Under the pieces are notes generated by a model. The model saw nothing but the letters and a program-made list of their open reading frames with translations. It searched no databases and was not told the origin of the DNA. Shown here piece by piece: positions 7,906 to 17,505 of a stretch of 64,000 nt of DNA. This DNA comes from Hoeflea_A sp040932035 (GTDB taxonomy: Bacteria; Pseudomonadota; Alphaproteobacteria; Rhizobiales; Rhizobiaceae), in NCBI RefSeq assembly GCF_040932035.1, contig NZ_JBFRBB010000004.1, forward strand, positions 310,001-374,000, in the 5' to 3' direction. The stretch's first letter is position 1, and the number at the start of each line of letters is the position of its first letter. The translations under genes and the position numbers were made by a program.

Positions 7906-9717
7906 CTATGCCGACACCACCCGTTCAATCAGGCCCAGATAGTCCTCATCCCATTTGACCGGTTCGCCGGTCAGGCGTATCTGCCGGAAATATTCCGCGC
8001 CGGCCAGTTTGCTGTCGCTGCCGGTATCGGCGCGCTGGTGGTCGCCTTCGCGAAGCGCCGACACATAGTAGAATATATCGCACATACGTTCCGCAACATG
8101 CTGGATCTTCAGTGTCTGCAGGTCATGGGAAGACGCCTTGAGGTCATCCACGTCGCTCTTCAGCGCTTCTAGAAGGCCTTGCACCGCCTGCTTCTCTTCA
8201 CCGAGGCTTTCGGGGAGTTTGCCGGCCTCTTCAGTCATGACCGAGAAATAGGCTTCGTCATGGCCGTATTTGTGGATGTCGCGAAGCACCTGCATATAGA
8301 GCGTGTTGTGCGAGCCTTCCCAGTTTTCAAGGATGACGCTCTCGCGGAAGAGGCGCGGAAGGTTGGAGGTCGTCTCGATCGCACCGTTTCCGCCCATCGC
8401 ATCGATCGCGTGGTGTGTACAATCGACGACGCGCCTTGAGATGACGCTTTTGCCAAGGTTCGACATCAGCCGGACAAAGGCCGCGTGCGCGGCATCCGTG
8501 TCCTTGCCGAGGTCGATTTTGTCCTGCATGGCGATCAGCGAGAACGTTCCGGCAATATCGGCTACAATTTCCGCCTTGATGGTCGCAAGGTTTTCCCGAA
8601 CCAGCGGGTAGTCGATGATCGTGCTGCCAAAGGCATGACGGGTATCGGCATAGGCCCGCGCGATCTGGTATGCCCGATTGGCAAAGCCCAGAACCGCCGT
8701 AGCAAGGGCAATGCGTGAATGGTGTATGACCATCTCCATCAGCCGGTTAAAGCCACGGTCGACAGGGCCGAGTGCGATGGCATAGGCATCGTGGAAATCG
8801 ATTTCGGATGACGCCAGCGGGCGGGTGCCCATCTTTTCCTTCAGACGGCGGAACGTATAGTCGTTGCGGCTGCCGTCCGGCTTGCGCTCGGGGATCATGA
8901 AAACGGCAAGCCCTTTGGTTCCGGGCTGGTCCTCATCGTATCTGGCGCTGATGACAAGAAGATCCGCATCTGCGTTGGAGCAGAACCATTTTTCGCCGCG
9001 GATGCGCCAGTTGCCACCATCATCCTGCCAGGCCATGGTTGCATTGGCGCCGACATCGGAGCCTCCCTGAACCTCGGTGAGGAACTGGGACGCCGTCATA
9101 TTGTCGTCGTAGCTTGGCACCTCCAGCCTGGCGACATAGTCGTCCCGGCCGGGAAAATCGGGGATGGCGCGCAATAGGCGCGCGGTCTCGAAATTGCATA
9201 TGACCGGGCAATTGTGACCGGCTTCGCCGGCGTGGTTTGAAAGAAAATAAAAGCTCATGCCCTCGCGCAGGCCGCCGATGGTGGCAAGGCGCGCGACGAG
9301 ATCCGTTTCATAGATGATATTGCCGGAACGGGCATAGCTCGGATGGTGAATGACCCTGTCGTCGCGTTCGCCGATGCCGTTATAGTGCTGAACCGTCGGA
9401 TTGTTGAAGCGCGAATCGTTCTCGGCAACGGCCGGTTCGAGTTCCGTCGGAATACGCGCGCCGAATGCGGCAAGATCATCATGAACGACCGCGTAGTCCA
9501 TGCCGAGGTGGTAACGCACCGTGTGGCGGAAGTCGGCATCGCCAAGGTAGACATTGTCTGCGATCCGATCCATCCAGAGCCGCATATTGCAGCGTCCGAA
9601 GGAGTGGCCCGGCAGTGTTTCGTTTTCCGGCGATTTCGCCGGCTGTCCGGCTGCCGGTGCGTGATCGTCCTCAACCGGATTGTCGTTTTCAAAAGCCTGC
9701 TGTCCTGACGTGTCCAT
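7906..9717 (-). CDS. Acyl-CoA dehydrogenase family protein
   Basis: The 603-residue flavoprotein has the acyl-CoA dehydrogenase core: VQGGSDVGANAT in the flavin/substrate region, GEKWFCSN, and the C-terminal AMGGNGAIETTS and ENWEGSHNTLYMQVLRDI. The long N-terminal extension and a C-terminal helical tail place it with the roughly 600-residue AidB/DmdC-like subgroups rather than the 380-residue fatty-acid enzymes. I use the ATG at 9717, preceded by GGGAG, rather than the longer open frame. The gene is convergent with mmcB and divergent from a GlxA-type regulator 194 bases away, which may control it. The acyl substrate is not evident. Confidence 0.9.
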   Translation of the reverse strand: MDTSGQQAFENDNPVEDDHAPAAGQPAKSPENETLPGHSFGRCNMRLWMDRIADNVYLGDADFRHTVRYHLGMDYAVVHDDLAAFGARIPTELEPAVAENDSRFNNPTVQHYNGIGERDDRVIHHPSYARSGNIIYETDLVARLATIGGLREGMSFYFLSNHAGEAGHNCPVICNFETARLLRAIPDFPGRDDYVARLEVPSYDDNMTASQFLTEVQGGSDVGANATMAWQDDGGNWRIRGEKWFCSNADADLLVISARYDEDQPGTKGLAVFMIPERKPDGSRNDYTFRRLKEKMGTRPLASSEIDFHDAYAIALGPVDRGFNRLMEMVIHHSRIALATAVLGFANRAYQIARAYADTRHAFGSTIIDYPLVRENLATIKAEIVADIAGTFSLIAMQDKIDLGKDTDAAHAAFVRLMSNLGKSVISRRVVDCTHHAIDAMGGNGAIETTSNLPRLFRESVILENWEGSHNTLYMQVLRDIHKYGHDEAYFSVMTEEAGKLPESLGEEKQAVQGLLEALKSDVDDLKASSHDLQTLKIQHVAERMCDIFYYVSALREGDHQRADTGSDSKLAGAEYFRQIRLTGEPVKWDEDYLGLIERVVSA

Positions 9718-9910
9718 GGTTGCTCCCGGATATTCCTCTTGCATCTTACCCCGAAGGATTGCGCTATACGGTTTCAGTCTCAATGGCCGGGCGGGACAAT
9801 TCGTTGGGCAAATGCGCCAAGCCGGTTGCCATCACCGGATGAATCTTGTTTGCCGGCGCCAAGCCGTGCAAACATGGCCGTTGTTCCGCAAAATAAGCCG
9901 GCAAGGCAGC

Positions 9911-10888
9911 ATGAAGACCATTGTAATCTACGCCCCGCAAAATGCCGTCGGCATGAGCATCATGCTGACGTCGGAATTGTGCGGATATGCGGCCCGCAAA
10001 TCGGAAGCGATGATCGGCGACACCGCACGTATTCTCGTCGTCAGCCCGGCCGGAAAGGATTTGATCTGTTCCAACAATATGGCACTGCCGGTAAGCGACA
10101 AGATAGCGGTGCTTTCTGATGCCGACGCCGTATTCCTCGCTGCATTCTGGGGCAGTGTCGATCAGGCCCTGTCGGAAAACCGCGATCTGATCCGCATGCT
10201 GAAATCGCTTGAGGAAAACCGCGTTCCGGTCGCCGCACTCAGCACCGGCACCTATTTTTTGGCGCAATCCGGTCTTCTGGATGGGAAGGTGGCGACGACC
10301 TACCCGCCCTTTGTCGACGATTTCGGCAAGCGCTACCCGGAAATCAAGCTGCGACCGAACCGGGCAATAACCGATGCGGGCGGTCTTTATTGCGCCAACG
10401 GAATTCCGGCGGGCTGCGATCTGACCATTTCCATCATCGAGCTTTTGTTCGGGCCGGAAGTGGCCCGGCACACGTCACGGGCCTTTTTGACCGGCTTCAG
10501 CCGGGACTACGCGCTCGCCAATGTGGCATTCGACGGCCAGAAGTATCACGGCGACCGGCAGATCCTGACCGCACAGCAGTGGATGGAGCGCAATTATGGC
10601 GGGCCGGTGCGCATGGTCACACTGGCTGAAGATGTCGGCATGAGCCCGCGCAATTTCTCACGCCGGTTCAAACAGGTGACGAACGAAAGCCCGCATGATT
10701 ACCTGCGCCGGGTGCGGATGGAAGCGGCCAAGGACCTTTTCAGGGATCGCGACCTGTCCCTGTCCGAGATAGCCGACCGTGTCGGCTATCGCGATCCGGG
10801 CTCGTTCATGAAAGCCTTCCGCAAGGAAACCGGCCTGACGCCCGGCGAGTTCCGCGACCAGATCAGGCAGGAAGCGCTGCGAAACTGA
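9911..10888 (+). CDS. GlxA family transcriptional regulator (DJ-1/PfpI domain plus AraC helix-turn-helix)
   Basis: Residues 1 to about 190 form a DJ-1/PfpI-like domain (KTIVIYAPQ, then ALSTGTYFLAQSGLLDG). The nucleophile cysteine of active PfpI enzymes is replaced, as is common in these regulators. The last 100 residues are an AraC-type DNA-binding domain with two helix-turn-helix units (VGMSPRNFSRRFK and VGYRDPGSFMKAF). The ATG at 9911 is chosen because it begins the conserved domain. It is transcribed away from the acyl-CoA dehydrogenase gene, its likely target. Confidence 0.9.
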   Translation: MKTIVIYAPQNAVGMSIMLTSELCGYAARKSEAMIGDTARILVVSPAGKDLICSNNMALPVSDKIAVLSDADAVFLAAFWGSVDQALSENRDLIRMLKSLEENRVPVAALSTGTYFLAQSGLLDGKVATTYPPFVDDFGKRYPEIKLRPNRAITDAGGLYCANGIPAGCDLTISIIELLFGPEVARHTSRAFLTGFSRDYALANVAFDGQKYHGDRQILTAQQWMERNYGGPVRMVTLAEDVGMSPRNFSRRFKQVTNESPHDYLRRVRMEAAKDLFRDRDLSLSEIADRVGYRDPGSFMKAFRKETGLTPGEFRDQIRQEALRN

Positions 10889-10895
10889 TAAGGAT

Positions 10896-11465
10896 TTAAC
10901 GCGGCGCTCGCTTGGCGAGGATGCGTTGCAGGGTACGCCGGTGCATATTGAGCCGGCGAGCGGTCTCGGAAACATTGCGGTCGCACATCTCGTAGACCCG
11001 CTGGATGTGTTCCCAGCGAACCCGGTCCGCAGACATCGGGTTTTCCGGCGGCTCGACCTTTTCACCGGGTTCTCTCGTCAGCGCCGCAAAGACATCGTCG
11101 GCGTCGGCGGGCTTTGCCAGATAGTCGATGGCGCCGAGTTTGACCGCATTGACCGCGGTCGCGATGTTGCCGTAGCCGGTCAGCATGATAATGCGGGTAT
11201 CGTCGCGCGCCTCGCGGATGGCTTCGATCAGTTCCAGCCCGTTGCCGTCGCCGAGCCTGAGATCGATGACCGCATATTTCGGCGCGGCGGATTTGATGGC
11301 GGCGCGGCCGGCTGCCACGGACTCTGCCATTTCAACCTCAAATCCGCGGCTTTCCATGGCCCGGCCAAGGCGGCGCAGGAAAGGCCCGTCATCGTCAACG
11401 ATCAAAAGCGATGTATCGTCACCGATCAGATCGCTGTCACTGTGATTGCCCGGTTGCGTATTCAT
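10896..11465 (-). CDS. actR: Response regulator ActR/RegA (redox-responsive)
   Basis: The 189-residue protein has an N-terminal receiver domain (phospho-acceptor Asp in YAVIDLRLGDGNG, the Thr of LTGYGNIATAV and the Lys of LAKPADADD) and a C-terminal Fis-type helix-turn-helix (NVSETARRLNMHRRTLQRIL). That helix is the near-invariant DNA-binding segment of the RegA/PrrA/ActR family. The regulator governs redox-linked operons such as CO2 and nitrogen fixation, respiration and acid tolerance. It follows actS after 86 bases on the same strand. The senC/prrC gene that often separates the pair in phototrophs is absent. Confidence 0.94.
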   Translation of the reverse strand: MNTQPGNHSDSDLIGDDTSLLIVDDDGPFLRRLGRAMESRGFEVEMAESVAAGRAAIKSAAPKYAVIDLRLGDGNGLELIEAIREARDDTRIIMLTGYGNIATAVNAVKLGAIDYLAKPADADDVFAALTREPGEKVEPPENPMSADRVRWEHIQRVYEMCDRNVSETARRLNMHRRTLQRILAKRAPR

Positions 11466-11551
11466 GATCCGACAAATCCCTCAGTTTCATTTTACGTCTC
11501 ACATAAGGCGGATGGCCGAAAAAGCCAAGCGTCACAGTGGTCGCAGGGGTT

Positions 11552-12853
11552 TCAGCCCTCGACGAGTTCCATTGCCCTGCGCGGCCACCGGATTGTCACC
11601 TTGGCGCCGCCGGCACCCTCCCGATTGGAAAATTTCAGCGTTGCTCCGGAGCGCTCCAGAAGCGTCTTGGCAATGAACAATCCGAGGCCAAGGCCGCCGG
11701 CGCTTGGCTCGCTGCTCTGGTTGCGCTGGGTAACGTAAGGGTCGCCAATGCGCGAAAGCACATCGTGTGAAAAACCCCGTCCGTCATCGTCAATCCTTAT
11801 GATGACCTCATCGGCGTTGCTTTCGGTTTCGACGCGAACCGTCGACTTGGCAAAATCGACGGCGTTTTCCACCAGATTGCCGAGCCCGTAGATGATGCCG
11901 GCATTGCGCTGTCCCACCGGTTCGCCCTCCGGTCCGGCTTCGTGCGCCACCTCGATATCGACCCCGAATTCGCGATGAGGTGCAATCACTTCCTCGATCA
12001 GCGACGACAGCGGAAGCCTGCGCATATGCTCTTCGTCGGCTGATGCCAGCGTCGCCAGCCGCCGCATGATGTCGCGGCAACGCTCGCTCTGGGAACGCAG
12101 CAATTGCACGTCTTCGCCGAAACGTTCGTCATCGCCAAGGGCACGCTCCATCTCGCGCGCGACGACCGTTATCGTTGCGAGCGGTGTCCCGAGTTCATGC
12201 GCTGCTGCTGCAGCAAGCCCGTCGAGGGCAGACAGGTGCTGTTCGCGCTGGAGAGTGAACTCCGTTGCCATCAGCGCGTCGGCGAGTTCCTCGGCCTCGG
12301 CTGAAACACGATAGGCGTAAAAGGCTGCAAAGGCCGCCATCGACACAATGGCGATCCAGTTGCCGGCGACCAGCACCAGCGGGGCGGTGAACTGCTCGTC
12401 CGGATACCAGGGCAAAGGCCGGTGATAGAATGCAAGCACGCTGACGGCGGCGACCGCAATGGCGCCGAGCACGACAATGTTGCGGACCGGCAGCGAAGCG
12501 GATGCGACAATGACAGGAACGCACACCAGCACGGCGAATGGATTGGACAGGCCGCCGGTAATGAACAGCAGGCCGAAGAGCTGCAGGATGTCGAGCCCGA
12601 GGATCAGTGTGGACGTCGATGGGCTGAGGCGATGTGTCGCGGGATATTTGATGCGCAAAGCGATGTTGAGCAGCGCCAGACAGGCAATCAGCAGGAAACA
12701 GGAAGCGACGGGAAGCGGAAATCCGAAACCATAGGCCACACCGAGAACCGTCACGCTCTGGCCGATGATGGCCAGTGTGCGCAGCCGGATAAGCGTTCGC
12801 ATGCGCAAATGACTGGCGCTGCGTGTTTCGGATATATGTTCGGAATAGTCCAT
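11552..12853 (-). CDS. actS: Sensor histidine kinase ActS/RegB (redox sensor)
   Basis: The 433-residue kinase has about six N-terminal membrane helices. It carries the RegB quinone-sensing signature GGLSNPF between membrane segments, the H-box AAAHELGTPLATI with the phospho-accepting histidine, and the ATP-binding N, G1 and G2 boxes (GNLVENAVDFAKS, DDDGRGFS, GGLGLGLFIAK). The start at 12853 is the ATG that leaves a normal short cytoplasmic N-terminus; an open frame upstream runs into hrpB. It phosphorylates ActR under reducing conditions in the known systems. hrpB lies directly upstream on the same strand, an arrangement usual in Rhizobiales. Confidence 0.93.
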   Translation of the reverse strand: MDYSEHISETRSASHLRMRTLIRLRTLAIIGQSVTVLGVAYGFGFPLPVASCFLLIACLALLNIALRIKYPATHRLSPSTSTLILGLDILQLFGLLFITGGLSNPFAVLVCVPVIVASASLPVRNIVVLGAIAVAAVSVLAFYHRPLPWYPDEQFTAPLVLVAGNWIAIVSMAAFAAFYAYRVSAEAEELADALMATEFTLQREQHLSALDGLAAAAAHELGTPLATITVVAREMERALGDDERFGEDVQLLRSQSERCRDIMRRLATLASADEEHMRRLPLSSLIEEVIAPHREFGVDIEVAHEAGPEGEPVGQRNAGIIYGLGNLVENAVDFAKSTVRVETESNADEVIIRIDDDGRGFSHDVLSRIGDPYVTQRNQSSEPSAGGLGLGLFIAKTLLERSGATLKFSNREGAGGAKVTIRWPRRAMELVEG

Positions 12854-12885
12854 ATCGGCCTGCGTTCTCCAGATTGCGTCGGATA

Positions 12886-15375
12886 TTAACGTTTGCGCGG
12901 ATGTTTGACACGCTGCGTTGCCTGCGCCGATGCCGGATCTTCGGGCCAGGGGTGTTTGGGATATCGGCCACGCATGTCGGCGCGCACGTCCGCCCAAGAA
13001 CCGGACCAGAATCCCGGAAGGTCCCTCGTCTTTTGAATAGGGCGGTGTGCAGGCGACAAAAGCTCAAGCACCATGGGCACGTCACCGCCTGCAAGGCACG
13101 GATGCTGCGTCAGGCCGAAAAGCTCCTGAACCCGTACCGCAATCACCGGCTCCTCACCGTCATAGCGTATCGGCAGGCTGGAGCCGGCGGGGGTCTTAAA
13201 ATGGGTGGGTGCGAGGCTGTCGAGACGTCTTTGCAGGTCAAACGGCACCAGCGCCATCAGGCCATGGACAAGGCTTGCCGGCTCGATCCGGTCAATAGCC
13301 GTAACGCCGTGCTGGAAAGGCGCAAACCACACATCCGTCGTCCCAAGCAGCGCCTCGTCGGACACGTCCGGCCACGGCGCACCCATCTTGCCGTGCAGCC
13401 AGCCGATGCGGCAGCGCAGCTGGTTTGCGGCCGCCGACCAGGGCAGGGCGTCAATACCAAGTGTCTTCAGGCCCGATGTCAGAGCCTCAGAAACGCCTTC
13501 TGCAGGCGGTTTGGACAGCGGGCGCTCATCGAGGACAAGATTGCCGAGGCGGCGTGTCCGGCGTGCTCTGACGCTGCGGGTCTTGCGGTCGAAGGCAACG
13601 TCATCAGTTTCGGAAATCTGATCGCCAAGCGCGGACTCGATTGTTGCGGCATCGATGCGCGCCGCACAAAGGATGCGCTGCGATGCCGCCCGCCCGGTGA
13701 GGTCTGTAACGACAAGATAGGGTTCGTGGGCCAGCGCCGTTCTGTCTTCCAAGAACGCACCGCGGCCGTTGGCAAGGCCGAAGCGGCTTTCGCCGTCCGG
13801 CGTGCCCGATCGCCGTTTTGCCACCCGGTCAGAAAATCCGGGAAGCAGCAGCGGGCCTGCTTCCGGTGGCGGCCCGCCGGATTGTTTTGCCGCCTTCGGA
13901 CCGGCAGCCGTGCTCGCAATGCGCCGTGCCAGCGCCCGTGCATCCTTCGCTCTTTTGCCCGTGTCGTTGCGCCAGCGCTGCCAGCGGTCATCGAGATCGA
14001 CCGACTGTCCGCCGAGGCCCTGTTCACCCATCAATATGGCCAATTCGGCGGCATCGGCCGCCGCACCGTTCTTGCCTGCCGCAACAACCATCGCCGCCTG
14101 GCGTACGGGCAGGCCGAGATTGCGCATGATTTCGCCGGCGGGTGTCAACAGGCCCGTATCGTCAAGGGCGCCGAGAGATTGCAGCAATGCCCGCGCCTCC
14201 GAGATGGCAGGCGCCGGCGGATTGTCGAGGAAACTGAGCGTTTCCGGATCGGCGACACCCCAGGCGGCGCAATCCAGGATGAGATTGCTGAGATCGCTGG
14301 CGAGTATCTGCGGCGGCGTGTAGGCGGGCAGTGCGGCGGTCTGTTCGGCGCGCCAGAGCCGGATCGCGATACCCGGTTCCGTGCGGCCGGCGCGCCCGGC
14401 GCGCTGGTCCGCGGAAGCCTTGGAAACACGCACGGTTTCAAGCCTTGTAATGCCTGTGGAGGGTTCGAAGACCGGCAGTCGCTGCTGGCCGCTGTCAATG
14501 ACGATACGCACGCCGTCGATGGTGATCGACGTCTCTGCTATGGCGGTCGCCAGAACGACTTTCCGTGTCCCGGGTTCGGGTGGTTTAATGGCTGCATCCT
14601 GCGCCTTGCCCGACAGGTCGCCATAAAGCGGTGCGATGAGCGCGCCTCCCGTTCCCTTGTCTTCGAGGAATTCCGCGGTACGGCGTATTTCGCGCTGCCC
14701 CGGCAAAAAGGCGAGGATCGATCCGGTCTCGTCCCTGAGCGCTTGCACGATGGCGTCGCCCATGGCCGCTTCGATACGCTCGCCGGCACGGCGTTCCATA
14801 TAGCGGATATCAACGGGATAGGCCCGCCCGCTGCTTTCGATCACCGGCGCTTCGCCGAGTAGCTTTGATACGCGCGCCACATCGAGCGTCGCCGACATGA
14901 CGAGGATACGCAGGTCTTCGCGCAGCGCTGATTGAACATCCAGCGCCAGGGCCAACCCGAAATCAGCGTCGAGCGTGCGCTCGTGAAACTCGTCGAACAG
15001 CACTGCTGAGATACCGGTCAGTTCGGGGTCGGCAAGGATCATGCGCGAAAAAATACCCTCGGTGACGACCTCAATGCGGGTTTTTGCCGTAACTCTGGTA
15101 TCGAGCCGCGTGCGGTAGCCGACCGTCTGACCGACTTCTTCGCCGAGCAGGTACGCCATCTGCCTGGCGCTCGCCCGCGCAGCCAGCCGCCGTGGTTCAA
15201 GCAGGATGATTTTGTCCTCGCCGCGCCAGCCGGCTGAGAGCAGATGCAGCGGTACCAGCGTTGTCTTGCCGGCGCCGGGCGGTGCGGCAAGCACGGCCGA
15301 CCGGTTCTCGTCCAGTGCGGTCATAAGCGCCGGTACGGCATCGCTGACGGGAAGTTCGGGCAGGTTTTTTGTCAT
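12886..15375 (-). CDS. hrpB: ATP-dependent RNA helicase HrpB
   Basis: The 829-residue DEAH-box helicase has motif I APPGAGKTT near residue 35, motif II DEFHERTLDADF, motif III SATLD, and the C-terminal QRAGRAGRTEPG motif VI, followed by the HrpB-specific C-terminal domain. The usual family length is about 820-850. The ATG at 15375 is preceded by CGAGG with 5-base spacing; a longer frame starts at 15399. The function in cells is poorly defined; mutants in other bacteria usually have mild phenotypes. The gene ends 32 bases before actS. Confidence 0.94.
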   Translation of the reverse strand: MTKNLPELPVSDAVPALMTALDENRSAVLAAPPGAGKTTLVPLHLLSAGWRGEDKIILLEPRRLAARASARQMAYLLGEEVGQTVGYRTRLDTRVTAKTRIEVVTEGIFSRMILADPELTGISAVLFDEFHERTLDADFGLALALDVQSALREDLRILVMSATLDVARVSKLLGEAPVIESSGRAYPVDIRYMERRAGERIEAAMGDAIVQALRDETGSILAFLPGQREIRRTAEFLEDKGTGGALIAPLYGDLSGKAQDAAIKPPEPGTRKVVLATAIAETSITIDGVRIVIDSGQQRLPVFEPSTGITRLETVRVSKASADQRAGRAGRTEPGIAIRLWRAEQTAALPAYTPPQILASDLSNLILDCAAWGVADPETLSFLDNPPAPAISEARALLQSLGALDDTGLLTPAGEIMRNLGLPVRQAAMVVAAGKNGAAADAAELAILMGEQGLGGQSVDLDDRWQRWRNDTGKRAKDARALARRIASTAAGPKAAKQSGGPPPEAGPLLLPGFSDRVAKRRSGTPDGESRFGLANGRGAFLEDRTALAHEPYLVVTDLTGRAASQRILCAARIDAATIESALGDQISETDDVAFDRKTRSVRARRTRRLGNLVLDERPLSKPPAEGVSEALTSGLKTLGIDALPWSAAANQLRCRIGWLHGKMGAPWPDVSDEALLGTTDVWFAPFQHGVTAIDRIEPASLVHGLMALVPFDLQRRLDSLAPTHFKTPAGSSLPIRYDGEEPVIAVRVQELFGLTQHPCLAGGDVPMVLELLSPAHRPIQKTRDLPGFWSGSWADVRADMRGRYPKHPWPEDPASAQATQRVKHPRKR

Positions 15376-15519
15376 CAAGCCTCGGTAGGTTGCCGCCAAT
15401 GCTGTAGCAGCAGCGGATATGGCGCGGCAATCAGCGCGGGCAAATTTGTCGCGCGGCCCTCGCTATCGCATTGCGGGTGCGTTACATAGGTGACGAACTG
15501 CATTGCCTTGCGGAGAACG

Positions 15520-16272
15520 ATGATGAGCGATCAGCCCGGCCGAAAAACACTGGTCCTGACCGGCGCAAGCCGGGGCATAGGACACGCGACCGTCAAGCGG
15601 TTTTCGGCCGAGGGATGGCGCGTCATTACCTGCTCGCGGCAGGATTTTGCGGAAAATTGCCCGTGGCCGGCCGGGCCGGAGGATCATATCAAGATCGATC
15701 TTTCAGATCCCGAAGATGTCGGCAGCGCCGTTGCTGAAATCCGCCACCGGCTCGAAAAAGAAGGCGGCCAGCTCAACGCTCTGGTCAACAATGCCGGTAT
15801 TTCACCGAAAACGCCGGACGGCGAAAGGCTCAATTCGCTGGAAACGCCGATGCATACCTGGCGCGATGTGTTTCAGGTGAATTTCTTTGCGCCGATCCTG
15901 CTGGCGCGTGGCCTTTTCAAGGAACTGGCGGCAGCAAAGGGATCGGTCGTCAACGTTACGTCGATTGCCGGCTCGCGCGTACACCCCTTCGCCGGCACCG
16001 CCTACGCCACCTCCAAGGCGGCGCTTGCCTCGCTGACACGCGAAATGGCTGCGGACTTCGGCCCCCATGGCATTCGCGTCAACGCCATCGCGCCCGGTGA
16101 GATCGAAACCGCGATCCTGTCCCCGGGAACCGAAAAGATGGTCGAGAACATTCCGTTGCGGCGCCTCGGATCCACGGATGAGGTTGCAGAGACGATCTAT
16201 TTCCTGTGCTCGGAAAATGCTTCCTATGTGACCGGCGGCGAAATCCACATCAATGGCGGCCAGCACGTATAG
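15520..16272 (+). CDS. SDR family oxidoreductase
   Basis: The 250-residue classical short-chain dehydrogenase contains TGASRGIGHAT, NNAGIS, the Ser-Tyr-Lys triad (VTSIAGS and YATSKAA) and the usual C-terminal VTGGEIHINGGQHV. The start is the first ATG of the ATGATG pair after GGAGAACG. It is divergent from hrpB and 12 bases ahead of the LysE exporter gene. The substrate is not evident. Confidence 0.9.
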   Translation: MMSDQPGRKTLVLTGASRGIGHATVKRFSAEGWRVITCSRQDFAENCPWPAGPEDHIKIDLSDPEDVGSAVAEIRHRLEKEGGQLNALVNNAGISPKTPDGERLNSLETPMHTWRDVFQVNFFAPILLARGLFKELAAAKGSVVNVTSIAGSRVHPFAGTAYATSKAALASLTREMAADFGPHGIRVNAIAPGEIETAILSPGTEKMVENIPLRRLGSTDEVAETIYFLCSENASYVTGGEIHINGGQHV

Positions 16273-16284
16273 CGATTAGTCTTC

Positions 16285-16911
16285 ATGATCGATCAGACGA
16301 CGCTACTGACCTATCTGGCCATACTGCTCGGTTTCGTGTTCATTCCCGGCCCGGCGGTGCTGCTCACACTGGCCCGCGCAACGGGGTCTGGCACCCGCGT
16401 CGGCACGGCGACCGGCCTTGGCATTGCGGCAGGCGACCTCATCCACACCGCGATGGCGGTGCTTGGTCTTTCCGCCATTATTTTGACCTCGGCATTTGTC
16501 TTCAACCTGATCAAATATCTGGGCGCGGCCTATCTCGTCTGTCTTGGCATTCGCGCCATTTTGGAAAAGCCGCAATTGGATGGAATCACCGGTTCGCAGC
16601 CGATCACACCCAGACAGGCTTTCAGGCAGGCAATCCTCGCTGAAGTCCTCAATCCCAAATCGGCGATGTTCTTCCTGGCGTTCCTGCCGCAATTCGTCCG
16701 TCCCGAAAACGGAGGGGTTGCCCTTCAGCTGACGATCCTCGGCATATTGTTTGTCGCCATGGGCTTGCTGAGCACAATGGTGGTCGCGGTGTGCGCCGGC
16801 GGTGTCGGCAGTTTCCTGCGCCGTAACCCTGCGGTCCTGCGCTGGCAGGGCAAGGTCACCGGCAGCATCTACTGCGCCCTCGGCGTGCGGCTGGCGTTGC
16901 AGGAAAAATAG
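16285..16911 (+). CDS. LysE/RhtB family translocator
   Basis: The 208-residue membrane protein has the LysE-family layout of about six hydrophobic helices. The N-terminal signature is GFVFIPGPAVLLTLARATGS, followed by GLGIAAGDLIHT and later EVLNPKSAMFFLAFLPQFV. Members export amino acids or their derivatives using the proton gradient. The ribosome site is weak, and the short gap to the SDR gene suggests translation from a shared transcript. The substrate is unknown. Confidence 0.9.
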   Translation: MIDQTTLLTYLAILLGFVFIPGPAVLLTLARATGSGTRVGTATGLGIAAGDLIHTAMAVLGLSAIILTSAFVFNLIKYLGAAYLVCLGIRAILEKPQLDGITGSQPITPRQAFRQAILAEVLNPKSAMFFLAFLPQFVRPENGGVALQLTILGILFVAMGLLSTMVVAVCAGGVGSFLRRNPAVLRWQGKVTGSIYCALGVRLALQEK

Positions 16912-16976
16912 AGTTGCACCCGTTAAGGGGTTTATTTCAGGTTCGGGGATGATCACTCAAAAAAATATTCATCCGA

Positions 16977-17003
16977 TGTCACATTGTGCGGTGCTGTCTC
17001 GTC
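16977..17003 (+). promoter_or_regulatory. ECF41-type promoter TGTCACA-N16-CGTC
   Basis: The -35 element TGTCACA (16977-16983) is followed after exactly 16 bases by CGTC (17000-17003). This is the published consensus of ECF41 sigma factor promoters. It lies 34 bases before the AhpD-like gene, which is co-transcribed with an ECF41 sigma factor, so the operon is expected to be autoregulated. Confidence 0.82.
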
Positions 17004-17037
17004 TACCTCCACATAAGCCAAACAAGGAGACTGAAAG

Positions 17038-17505
17038 ATGCAGCAGCGATTTGACTATTTTGAAGCCGCCCCGAAAGCCATGGGGGCCATGGTCGCTTTC
17101 GAAAGGGCGGTCAGCGGCAGCGGGCTGGAGCACAGCCTTATCGAACTGGTAAAGACCCGGGCTTCACAGATCAACGGTTGCGCCTACTGTATTCACATGC
17201 ATACCAGTGACGCGCGCAAGGCTGGCGAAAGCGAAGAGCGTCTGTACCTGCTTTCGGCATGGCGGGAATCGTCTCTCTATACGCCACGCGAGCGCGCCGC
17301 GCTTGAGTGGACCGAAACGCTCACGCAGATAGCGAATCCGCCGTCATCAACACACGCACCCGACGATATTTTTGACAATGTCCACCAGCACTTTGATGAG
17401 GAAGAGATGGTAAAGCTGACGCTTCTGGTCGGCGCGATCAACATCTGGAACCGGATTGCCATCGGCTTTGGCAGCCAGCATCCGACTGTTGCCGATGCGG
17501 CCTGA
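17038..17505 (+). CDS. Carboxymuconolactone decarboxylase / AhpD-like family protein
   Basis: The 155-residue protein has the AhpD-like core with the redox pair CAYC in NGCAYCIHMHTSDARKAG, where the two cysteines and the following His are the peroxidase-type site. A strong site AAGGAG precedes the ATG. Its stop overlaps the start of the sigma factor gene by 11 bases (17495-17505). Pairing of a CMD-family protein with an ECF41 sigma factor is the known conserved neighbourhood of that group. It probably reduces a peroxide or related electrophile, but no substrate is established for this subgroup. Confidence 0.93.
   Translation: MQQRFDYFEAAPKAMGAMVAFERAVSGSGLEHSLIELVKTRASQINGCAYCIHMHTSDARKAGESEERLYLLSAWRESSLYTPRERAALEWTETLTQIANPPSSTHAPDDIFDNVHQHFDEEEMVKLTLLVGAINIWNRIAIGFGSQHPTVADAA

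Noticed and set aside
12823..14862. A 679-codon open frame on the plus strand opposite hrpB and actS
   Set aside because: It is the antisense of two well-supported genes, Arg/Cys-rich, and has no domain or ribosome site. High GC content makes such long false frames common.
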